Assembly: GCA_964538405.1 (NCBI GenBank)
Contig: CAZIET010000016.1
Location: 1 to 12,558, forward strand
Direction: 5' to 3'
From: JAGVWT01 sp964538405
GTDB lineage: Archaea; Nanobdellota; Nanobdellia; Pacearchaeales; GW2011-AR1
Length of the DNA stretch: 12,558 bases
Shown here: positions 1-5,530 of the stretch, piece after piece
Layout: each line of letters begins with the position of its first letter
How positions within the stretch are numbered: position 1 is the first letter of the stretch
The notes under the pieces: generated by a model
The model's input: the letters and a program-made list of their open reading frames with translations, nothing else
Database searches by the model: none
Told to the model about the DNA's origin: nothing
Translations under genes and position numbers: made by a program

Positions 1-1277
1 AAGAAAAACCAAACATGAATGTGGTTTTCGTCGGTCACGTTGACGCGGGAAAGTCAACCGTAGTTGGAAGGATAATGTTTGATTCTGGTGTTGTTTCCGA
101 GCAGGAGATGGCAAAGTTGAAGGCTGAAACTGAAAAATACGGAAAGGCCGGATTTGAATTCGCTTATGTCATGGATGAAATAAGGGAATCAAGAGAAAGG
201 GGAGTTACAATTGATCTTGCTTACAGAAAAATCATGACGCAGAAATTCCAGATTACTGTTATAGACGCGCCAGGACACAAGGACTTCGTTAAGAACATGA
301 TCACTGGAGCATCACAGGCAGACGCCGCTTTCCTTGTTGTTGCAGCTCCTACTGGAGTTGAACCTCAGACCACAGAACATCTATGGCTATTGAGAACAGG
401 CGGAGTTAAGAACATTGCAGTCATCATAAACAAAATGGATGCGGTTGGTTATGCTGAAGACAAATTCAATAAAAATAAGGAAGAGGTTGGAAAATTATTA
501 CAGGGAGTTGGAATAAATCCTGCAACTACCACATTCATTGCAGCTTCCGGATTGAAAGGAGACAATGTTGTAAAGAAATCAACTAACATGGCCTGGTACA
601 AGGGACCTACAGTCGTTGAACAGTTGGATTTGTTCCCTGCGCCAGAATTGCCGACAAACCTTCCAATGAGAATGCCAATACAGGATGCTTATGAAATCAC
701 GGGAATTGGAACAGTTCCAGTTGGAAAAATAGTTTCAGGATCAATGAAGAAAGGAATGAAAGTAATGATACTTCCAGGCCGTACAGGAAAAGGAATTGAA
801 GGCGAAGTCAAGACAATAGAAATGCACCATGAACAGATGGATGATGCTCAAGCAGGAGACAATGTTGGTATAACAATAAGGGGAGTAGGAAAGAAAGACA
901 TTGCAAGAGGAGACGTTATCTGCGAAGCGGCAAATCCAATTCCGGTTGTTGAGGAATTCATAGCTACAATCACAGTCATCAATCACCCAACAGTCATTGC
1001 CAAAGGATACACACCTGTCTTCCATGTTCACACAGCGCAGGTTCCATGCCAGATAACGGAAATAATTGCAAAGATTGATGCAAGAACAGGAGCGGTTATA
1101 GAACAGAGTCCTGACTTCTTGAAAAACGGAGAAAATGCAAGAGTAAGAATTCAGCCAAAAGGAAACCTCGCTTTGGAAACTCTGAAGGACAATCCTTACA
1201 TGGCAAGATTCTCCATAAGGGATGCTGGAATAACCGTTGCTGCGGGTAGATGTGAAGAAATAGTCAAGAAAAAATAA
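1..1277 (+). CDS. tuf: Elongation factor 1A (EF-1 alpha), 5'-truncated by the window edge
   Basis: This is the GTPase that delivers aminoacyl-tRNA to the ribosomal A site. Counting from the ATG at 15 as residue 1, the GTP-binding motifs are clear: P-loop GHVDAGKST (7-15), switch region RGVTID (62-67), DAPGHKDF (84-91, with the catalytic His), NKMD (139-142) and SGLKGDN (178-184). These are followed by WYKGPTVVEQLD and the two beta-barrel domains, ending at TAA 1275-1277. The frame stays open upstream of that ATG: codons from position 3 read E-K-P-N before M-N-V-V-F. This matches the usual archaeal start (M-x-K-x-K-P-H-x-N), so the ATG at 15 is an internal Met and the true start lies a few codons before the window. 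The visible 424 codons are nearly full length. Unusually, the P-loop has Ala where most archaeal EF-1A proteins have His (GHVDHGKST). No intein is present. Family assignment is very secure. Confidence 0.97.
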   Translation, partial: EKPNMNVVFVGHVDAGKSTVVGRIMFDSGVVSEQEMAKLKAETEKYGKAGFEFAYVMDEIRESRERGVTIDLAYRKIMTQKFQITVIDAPGHKDFVKNMITGASQADAAFLVVAAPTGVEPQTTEHLWLLRTGGVKNIAVIINKMDAVGYAEDKFNKNKEEVGKLLQGVGINPATTTFIAASGLKGDNVVKKSTNMAWYKGPTVVEQLDLFPAPELPTNLPMRMPIQDAYEITGIGTVPVGKIVSGSMKKGMKVMILPGRTGKGIEGEVKTIEMHHEQMDDAQAGDNVGITIRGVGKKDIARGDVICEAANPIPVVEEFIATITVINHPTVIAKGYTPVFHVHTAQVPCQITEIIAKIDARTGAVIEQSPDFLKNGENARVRIQPKGNLALETLKDNPYMARFSIRDAGITVAAGRCEEIVKKK

Positions 1278-1302
1278 TTGTATAATAAAAAAAAGGGAAA
1301 AA

Positions 1303-1310
1303 CTTATAAA
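1303..1310 (+). promoter_or_regulatory. TATA box for the acidic miniprotein gene
   Basis: CTTATAAA, centred about 34 bases before the ATG at 1341. Transcription would begin roughly 8 bases upstream of the start codon, so this is one of two genes here with a short predicted leader. Confidence 0.5.
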
Positions 1311-1340
1311 CTATCAATCTAAGATTTTTCGTAATTCACA

Positions 1341-1460
1341 ATGAAAAACAAAAATTTGGAAGAGGAAGACGAAGTAATGGATGACGATGATGAAGAGCTT
1401 GACGATGATGAAGACGACGATACAGAAAGCCCAGAAGCATCCAAAGATGAAGACTGGTAA
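1341..1460 (+). CDS. Extremely acidic 39-residue miniprotein
   Basis: A complete short ORF of 39 residues plus TAA. After a short basic start (M-K-N-K-N-L), 23 of 39 residues are Asp or Glu, including runs such as DDDDEELDDDEDDD, and it ends D-E-D-W. It has its own TATA box upstream and a T-rich tract just after the stop, which together make it look like a small independent transcription unit between EF-1A and the protease gene. I do not recognise a family. Such a sequence would be disordered and strongly negative. It might act as an acidic tail-like binder of basic proteins or as a nucleic-acid mimic, but that is inference only. The main doubt is that low-complexity GAT/GAA repeats can produce chance ORFs. 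The promoter and terminator context argues against this. Confidence 0.6.
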   Translation: MKNKNLEEEDEVMDDDDEELDDDEDDDTESPEASKDEDW

Positions 1461-1470
1461 TTGACAAAAC

Positions 1471-1491
1471 TTTTTCTTTTTACATTTTTTT
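1471..1491 (+). terminator. T-rich tract, probable intrinsic terminator
   Basis: Interrupted T runs (TTTTTCTTTTTACATTTTTTT), ten bases after the stop of the acidic miniprotein. Archaeal polymerase commonly terminates at oligo-T without needing a hairpin. Confidence 0.45.
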
Positions 1492-1561
1492 AAGCCAAAA
1501 AAGATTAAGAGCAATCTCTGCTGATTTTTAATGCTAATCGTCTAAAGATTTACTGTTAAAA

Positions 1562-1570
1562 TTTATATAT
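1562..1570 (+). promoter_or_regulatory. TATA box for the matrixin-like protease gene
   Basis: TTTATATAT centred about 25 bases upstream of the ATG at 1591, predicting a leaderless transcript. Confidence 0.6.
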
Positions 1571-1590
1571 TCAAATTAATTAATCATAAA

Positions 1591-2499
1591 ATGGGATGGA
1601 GTGATTTTATCTTTGGATTTTTTGCATTGATTGTTATAGTCATGCTTGGGTATTATTTTTTCTTTCCTTATAATCAGATTGATTTTTCCCCAAAGTATAA
1701 TAATTCCAATTTTAGCATAGGAGATTCCTCAAAAGGAATGCAATTCTATGAGAATATGCGTTATCCTTCAAAGGAAATTTCATATAAAATTGAAGATTGT
1801 CCCTTGAACAAAAAAAACAATGTTGAGGATGCATTTGAAATAATTTCTAATCTCACAGTTTTAGAATTTAAAGAAGTAAGCAGCAATGAAGAAATTCACA
1901 TTACGTGCGATAGCAGAAAAGAAATGGATGGAAATCTTATTGTCGCTGGTGAAGGTGGTCCCGCAAATATAACAAAGACAGATAATTTCAATGTTATAAC
2001 AAAAGGAGAAGTGATGATATTCAGGGAATCACAATGTGAAAAACCAATTGTGGGAATGCATGAAATTTTCCATGCCTTGGGGTTTGATCATTCAGATAAT
2101 CCGGGAAATGTGATGTATGAAGTGAGTGATTGTGATCAAGAGGTTGGAGATGACATAGTTAGCACAATAAATGATTTGTACTCTTATCCAACTTATATGG
2201 ATTTGGCATTTGAGGATGCTTCAGCGACAATGAATGGAAGGTATTTGGATGCGAATATTAGCGTTAGGAATCATGGCTTGAAAGAATCTGGAAGCTTTGT
2301 TCTGTTAATCTATGCTGATGAAGATCAAATAAAAGAGATTGAAGTTGATTCCCTGCAGATTGGTTATGGAACAACCCTCAATTTGGGTAATGTTTGGGTT
2401 TCAAAATTGGGCGTAAATGAAATAAAATTCGTAATAAAATCAGAATCGGATGAATTGAACAAAAATAATAATGAAGTAAGATTAGAATTGAAAGAATAA
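1591..2499 (+). CDS. Membrane-anchored matrixin-like zinc metalloprotease with C-terminal Ig-like domain
   Basis: 302 residues. An N-terminal hydrophobic span (about 6-25) has no clear cleavage site, so the protein is probably anchored with the rest outside the cell. The catalytic core has the metzincin zinc motif HEIFHALGFDH: His157, His161 and His167 as ligands, Glu158 as the general base and Gly164 in place. A Met-turn follows (N-V-M-Y, Met175). Four cysteines (70, 106, 149, 181) could form two disulfides, which fits an extracellular site. Residues about 205-300 look like a CARDB-type Ig-like domain (alternating beta strands, A-N-I-S-V-R-N-H-G, ending N-N-N-E-V-R-L-E-L). All catalytic residues are present, so it should be active on peptides. 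The substrate is unknown. The start is fixed by the TATA box. The family call is firm; the C-terminal domain assignment is moderate. Confidence 0.88.
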   Translation: MGWSDFIFGFFALIVIVMLGYYFFFPYNQIDFSPKYNNSNFSIGDSSKGMQFYENMRYPSKEISYKIEDCPLNKKNNVEDAFEIISNLTVLEFKEVSSNEEIHITCDSRKEMDGNLIVAGEGGPANITKTDNFNVITKGEVMIFRESQCEKPIVGMHEIFHALGFDHSDNPGNVMYEVSDCDQEVGDDIVSTINDLYSYPTYMDLAFEDASATMNGRYLDANISVRNHGLKESGSFVLLIYADEDQIKEIEVDSLQIGYGTTLNLGNVWVSKLGVNEIKFVIKSESDELNKNNNEVRLELKE

Positions 2500-2506
2500 A
2501 AATAAA

Positions 2507-2587
2507 TTAGAATTCTTCATCATCAAGATTCAAAGCATCTACCTCTTCATCAAATTCATCCTCAAATTCCTGAGGGGATTTCACCAT
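2507..2587 (-). CDS. Acidic 26-residue microprotein ORF
   Basis: Reads M-V-K-S-P-Q-E-F-E-D-E-F then E/D-rich to D-D-E-E-F, with TAA at 2507-2509; 12 of 26 residues are acidic. It converges on the protease gene, leaving seven bases between the stop codons. Unlike most genes here it lacks a TATA box at about -25. Instead it has a Shine-Dalgarno-like GAGG (plus-strand 2592-2595) four bases before its ATG, and candidate TATA elements further upstream (minus-strand boxes near 2662-2672 and 2681-2690), which would give a leader of roughly 50-70 bases. The composition looks protein-like, but 26 codons is too short to be sure. I know of no family. Confidence 0.45.
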   Translation of the reverse strand: MVKSPQEFEDEFDEEVDALNLDDEEF

Positions 2588-2809
2588 TTTTCCTCTTTTT
2601 TTAATTTCCAAAAACAAAACCCAAAAATTGATTTATGTTTTTGTGTTTATTTTTAATTAATCATTTATAAAACCTGGTCTTTATAAATACTTCTATCGTG
2701 AAAATGACACTTTTCCGTCGATGAAAACATTTAAATATGCCCATTTATTTAGGATTCTAATTTACAATTCTTTAGATAAACTTAAAAAGTCTTAATAATC
2801 TTTTTTGAA
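2588..2809. other. AT-rich intergenic region with several promoter-like boxes
   Basis: The longest gene-free stretch in the window, 222 bases. It holds two TATAAA-like elements near 2662-2674 and 2681-2690 that read plausibly on either strand, a TTTAAAT box near 2730, and the TATA box used by the gene at 2810. I see no convincing RNA fold or ORF in it. Confidence 0.4.
2778..2789 (+). promoter_or_regulatory. TATA box for the 166-residue hypothetical gene
   Basis: AAACTTAAAAAG centred about 26 bases upstream of the ATG at 2810. A second box near 2725-2737 could serve as an alternative. Confidence 0.5.
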
Positions 2810-3310
2810 ATGATAGATCACACCATTCAACAAGTTGAAGACCAGAGAAAGGAGTTTGTAAAAAGGAAATATCAGTTACATGTTCATACAAATCTTGGTG
2901 GGAGGCTTCTTAGTTATTATATTGTTCCGCAAGACTATTATTCGCCCTTGCCAGATTTTATAATAAGGGCTACTAACAATTCGACAAAAAATTATGTAAT
3001 TGGTGTAAGTGATTCTGTACCGCAAGAATTGAGACCATTTTTTGCGTTGGCCGAATATGTTGAATTTGTTGAGATGAGACTTAGACAAAGAGGAAGAGTA
3101 ATGGCTGCAGAAGAAGAGATTATGAAGGTAATTCCTACTTATTTGAGATCAGCTTACATTGAGAGAAAAATAAGATTATATGAAAAAGAACTGGAATTAG
3201 ATCGTAAAGATCCAGATGTTTATTTGTTGGGTGAAGAAGGAAGAGAAGAGTTTTCAGATACCATTAATTTTCTAAGACGAAGATTAGGCCCAGAAATTTG
3301 TTGGGAATAA
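2810..3310 (+). CDS. Hypothetical soluble protein, 166 residues
   Basis: I do not recognise this protein. It has no signal peptide or membrane span. The first 70 residues are mixed, with strands around F-I-I-R-A-T and Y-V-I-G-V-S-D. Residues from about 71 onward look helical: PFFALAEYVEFVEMRLRQRG (76-95), followed by a long charged helical stretch (100-130) and a C-terminal helix rich in Arg and Glu. The segment V-S-D-S-V-P-Q-E-L-R-P-F-F-A-L-A-E-Y-V-E-F has the look of a conserved core motif. An Ala stands where an HE-type pair would need a His, so I do not propose a metal site. Codon choice is more AT-rich than in EF-1A. It stands alone, with the tRNA-Tyr gene on the opposite strand 11 bases beyond its stop. 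Confidence 0.75.
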   Translation: MIDHTIQQVEDQRKEFVKRKYQLHVHTNLGGRLLSYYIVPQDYYSPLPDFIIRATNNSTKNYVIGVSDSVPQELRPFFALAEYVEFVEMRLRQRGRVMAAEEEIMKVIPTYLRSAYIERKIRLYEKELELDRKDPDVYLLGEEGREEFSDTINFLRRRLGPEICWE

Positions 3311-3321
3311 ATTAGAATATA

Positions 3322-3448
3322 TCCCCTCGCCCAGAGTCGAACTGGGGTTTCTCGGGTGCTGTCTGGTTTTCAGATTTAATCTCTCTTAGGAATATTCATC
3401 CTGGATTTTAGTCTACAGCCAAGCGCTTTACCGTTGAGCTACGAGGGG
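3322..3448 (-). tRNA. trnY-GUA: tRNA-Tyr (anticodon GUA) with a 56-nt BHB intron
   Basis: On the minus strand the acceptor pair is CCCCTCG (3448-3442) with CGAGGGG (3329-3323), giving the C1-G72 pair typical of archaeal tRNA-Tyr, and discriminator A at 3322. CCA is not encoded. The D-arm is GCTC/AAGC (C13-A22 mismatch) with a GG in the loop. The T-arm is CCCAG-TTCGACT-CTGGG. The anticodon stem CTTGG (27-31) pairs with CCGAG (39-43) only after removal of an intron. Mature length is 71 nt (exon 1 3448-3413, exon 2 3356-3322), with anticodon loop CUGUAGC and GUA at 34-36. The variable loop is four bases, as expected for an archaeal (short-arm) tRNA-Tyr. Confidence 0.92.
3357..3412 (-). other. 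tRNA-Tyr intron, canonical position 37/38
   Basis: 56 nt. The splice sites show a bulge-helix-bulge: exon bases CTGT (32-35) pair with ACAG just before the 3' site, flanked by three-base bulges AGA (5' side) and CAC (3' side). Cutting after the second bulge base on each side gives exact 37/38 excision. The helix on the intron side is weak (CT/AG only). Inside the intron, AGGA...TCCT and AGAT...ATCT can each form a small hairpin. Confidence 0.82.
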
Positions 3449-3470
3449 GTTAAAACATAAAATTGAAATG

Positions 3471-3484
3471 CGTTTTTAAAAGTT
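3471..3484 (-). promoter_or_regulatory. TATA box for tRNA-Tyr
   Basis: Minus-strand AACTTTTAAAAACG centred about 29 bases before the mature 5' end. Confidence 0.5.
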
Positions 3485-3490
3485 ATTGTT

Positions 3491-3504
3491 AAAAGAAATA
3501 AAAG
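3491..3504 (-). terminator. Possible T-rich terminator
   Basis: Minus-strand CTTTTATTTCTTTT about 15 bases after the stop of the exported protein gene, and just upstream of the tRNA-Tyr promoter, where termination would separate the two transcripts. Confidence 0.3.
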
Positions 3505-3518
3505 ATTTATCTTCCAAC

Positions 3519-4823
3519 TTAATCCCTGTATATGGGATCTTTTCTCTTAGGCTCTGTTATGAAGAATGCCCTGTTTGAATTTGTCTCTTTGACTTTTCCA
3601 TCTCTCTCGTAAATAGCCATTGCAGAAGGCAGTGCAAACTTGCCCATCACTCCGATCTTTGAGTATATTATGTATGACAACACCCTTGTTTCTCCAGTTT
3701 GCAGACTTTCGAAATCCCATTCAATCCTTCTTGTCTTTTCATTCACTCTCTTCGGCCTGTTTGTTGAAGGGAACTTCTCGTATATCTTTACAAGGGGAGG
3801 AAGGAGGTCAATCACATTTACTTTCTCTATGTATCTGTTTGCATGCACAAACACTGACACTTTCAGTGCAAACTCTCCGCCTTTTGACTGCACGAATGAA
3901 ACTTTCTTTGTCAATGTCAAATCAGTTCTTGCATATTGCTTTGCCAAAACAACGATTGCAATTATGAACAGCATTACGAATAATGGAAGCAGCCAATTTG
4001 TTTTTACCTGAATTTCGAGACTGTCTCCAGGATTCAAGTTTCTGCTCCATGTGTAATATACAGTGAATCCTTGCCTGTCAACAATGTCTGGCTCAGGACT
4101 AACTGTGGTGAATAATCTTGATAAAATATTTTTCTTAATTACAGTCTCTGACGTGGCAATGGTATTTCCCTCATTTTTCTTTTCTATTATCTGCGTGTTT
4201 ATCAAAAATCCGTAGTCCCTTTTTGTTGTTGTGAGTATGTCCTTTTCTGCAAATCTGATTACTCCTTCAACTTCCGCTTTTTCATTTTCAAACTGCACTT
4301 CGACGTTTAGTGGGTAATATCCTGCCATGAGTTTCTTTATGCTTTCCTTGTCCAATTGCACCTCGAAATTGAAATTCTCCTTGTTGTGGATGTAAATTTC
4401 TATTGTGCTTGACTGAGGATCAATCTCCCCAGAGCCGACCTCGAATGCATCTTCCAATTCGACTATCTTTATTGTCAGCTGCTGAACTGATTCAGAGCCG
4501 TCTTGGCCCCTTATGTAATACTGGAAAGTGTAGAATCCCTGGTAATTGAAATCATCTCGTGGCCAAATCATCAGCTCCACTATCTCAGATTGCCCAGTTC
4601 CTATGAAAACCGTTCCTTTTGGTGACATTGAAAATCCAAGAAGGTTGTAAAATTGGAAATTATCTGCCCCTCCCTTGTTGGTTATGTTCAAGTCAAAGAC
4701 CGCAGGTTGATTCACATCTTTTATCATGGCCTCGTTTGATCCGATTTTCTCGACGTTGACGTTGACTGCAGAAACAAGGTTAAGGAATAATAAAGCAAAA
4801 AGTAGCACCATTATCTTTTTCAT
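3519..4823 (-). CDS. Exported, membrane-anchored beta-rich protein with a C-terminal DUF11/CARDB-like domain
   Basis: 434 residues. The N-terminus is a good signal peptide (M-K-K, hydrophobic core, S-A-V at about 18-20). Residues about 21-275 form a beta-rich region with features of Ig-like repeats (P-A-V-F-D-L-N-I-T-N-K-G-G near 40-52, and Y-I-H-N-K-E-N near 144-150). A single strong membrane span lies at about 277-295, followed by K-Q-Y-A-R. The last 130 residues form another beta-rich domain (V-I-D-L-L-P-P-L-V-K-I-Y near 337-348; E-W-D-F...G-E-T-R-V-L-S-Y-I-I-Y near 368-387) that resembles DUF11/CARDB-type folds. If the signal peptide is cleaved, the N-terminal part is outside and the C-terminal domain is inside. 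I believe similar proteins are common in DPANN genomes, but this is from memory. A role in the cell envelope or adhesion is plausible. No enzyme motif is visible. Confidence 0.82.
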   Translation of the reverse strand: MKKIMVLLFALLFLNLVSAVNVNVEKIGSNEAMIKDVNQPAVFDLNITNKGGADNFQFYNLLGFSMSPKGTVFIGTGQSEIVELMIWPRDDFNYQGFYTFQYYIRGQDGSESVQQLTIKIVELEDAFEVGSGEIDPQSSTIEIYIHNKENFNFEVQLDKESIKKLMAGYYPLNVEVQFENEKAEVEGVIRFAEKDILTTTKRDYGFLINTQIIEKKNEGNTIATSETVIKKNILSRLFTTVSPEPDIVDRQGFTVYYTWSRNLNPGDSLEIQVKTNWLLPLFVMLFIIAIVVLAKQYARTDLTLTKKVSFVQSKGGEFALKVSVFVHANRYIEKVNVIDLLPPLVKIYEKFPSTNRPKRVNEKTRRIEWDFESLQTGETRVLSYIIYSKIGVMGKFALPSAMAIYERDGKVKETNSNRAFFITEPKRKDPIYRD

Positions 4824-4843
4824 GATACAATCATAAAGAATTT

Positions 4844-4858
4844 CTATTTAAATATTTT
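4844..4858 (-). promoter_or_regulatory. TATA box for the exported protein gene
   Basis: Minus-strand AAAATATTTAAATAG centred about 27 bases upstream of the ATG at 4823. Confidence 0.55.
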
Positions 4859-4905
4859 GTTTAGAAAATTTTTCTAGCTTCCTATGTCTACAATCCCATT
4901 ATTAT

Positions 4906-5409
4906 CTATTTCTTGCCTTCCAAATCAAGATAGGATTTTGCTTGCCCAAGAAATTCATCGCTGTCTTTGAAGACTTTTTCCTTGAATTGATCGATTCTTG
5001 AGGTGATTACCCATTTTTCGTAGATGCCCCTTAGGAATTTGTTGAATGGCGTTGTCTCGAATTTTCCCTTATAATCTCTTACTAAGACTCCTTTGACCTT
5101 GACTTCCACGCTGCCTTTGTTTGTTTCTATCTTTTTCCCATTTTCATTTACTTCAACCTTTGTCAAACCCTGCACATCAAAGTCAATGCTCATTTTGAAT
5201 TGGAAATAATCTGTCATGTCCTTAGAACCCCCCCACTTGACTTCTATTCTCTTTGAGTCTCCGGTTATTTTTTCAGAGTATTTGCTTTCCACTATAGTCA
5301 ATCCAACCTCATCCGTAAGCCATCCGTAACAGAAACTGTAGAAATCCTTGAAAGAAAAAATCCCGTTGTACTTTATTTTACTGCTGTATATTGTGTCTTC
5401 TTCTCCCAT
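4906..5409 (-). CDS. Soluble alpha/beta protein of unknown function, 167 residues
   Basis: No signal peptide, membrane span or known catalytic motif. The order is a short N-terminal strand, a helix with aromatics (F-K-D-F-Y-S-F-C-Y-G-W-L, about 20-31), then a series of charged alternating strands (about 40-118: I-E-V-K-W, Y-F-Q-F-K-M-S-I-D-F-D-V, S-V-E-V-K-V-K-G-V-L-V). Helices at the end carry F-L-R-G-I-Y-E-K-W-V. The pattern of a helix against a long antiparallel sheet suggests a compact single domain. I recall related uncharacterised proteins in other DPANN genomes, but cannot name a family. It is transcribed divergently from the thermosome gene, with 121 bases between the two start codons, which may mean shared control but proves nothing about function. 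Confidence 0.78.
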   Translation of the reverse strand: MGEEDTIYSSKIKYNGIFSFKDFYSFCYGWLTDEVGLTIVESKYSEKITGDSKRIEVKWGGSKDMTDYFQFKMSIDFDVQGLTKVEVNENGKKIETNKGSVEVKVKGVLVRDYKGKFETTPFNKFLRGIYEKWVITSRIDQFKEKVFKDSDEFLGQAKSYLDLEGKK

Positions 5410-5430
5410 TTTCGTTGCTTTTGGTTCACT

Positions 5431-5441
5431 CTTTTAATATA
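5431..5441 (-). promoter_or_regulatory. TATA box for the 167-residue protein gene
   Basis: Minus-strand ATATTAAAAG element centred about 27 bases upstream of the ATG at 5409. A second TTTAAA-like box lies further up near 5460. Confidence 0.5.
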
Positions 5442-5499
5442 TTAATTTGGGGAAATTTGTTTAAATATCCTTCGGAGTTAATTTTCTTTACCACAACAA

Positions 5500-5510
5500 T
5501 CTTTAAAAAT
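5500..5510 (+). promoter_or_regulatory. TATA box for the thermosome gene
   Basis: TCTTTAAAAAT centred about 26 bases upstream of the ATG at 5531. Confidence 0.6.
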
Positions 5511-5530
5511 TAAGATTCAAAAAGATTATT

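Noticed and set aside
15..17. ATG at 15 as the start of EF-1A
   Set aside because: The frame is open upstream, and the preceding codons E-K-P-N match the conserved N-terminus of archaeal EF-1A, so this Met is internal.
741..1031. Minus-strand ORF opposite EF-1A
   Set aside because: It lies wholly inside a certain gene on the other strand and has a Cys/Tyr-rich composition typical of antisense frames.
1314..1514. Minus-strand ORF opposite the acidic miniprotein
   Set aside because: It is the antisense of Asp/Glu codons, which gives artificial Phe/Ile/Val richness. The plus-strand reading has promoter, stop and terminator support.
2661..2744. 27-residue minus-strand ORF in the intergenic region
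   Set aside because: Its composition is random, and it reads across TATA-like elements, with no ribosome site of its own.
3396..3405. Alternative reading of tRNA-Tyr without an intron, using CCAGG as the 3' anticodon strand and a long variable arm
   Set aside because: The anticodon loop would be far too large, and long-arm tRNA-Tyr is bacterial. The BHB intron reading gives normal arms throughout.
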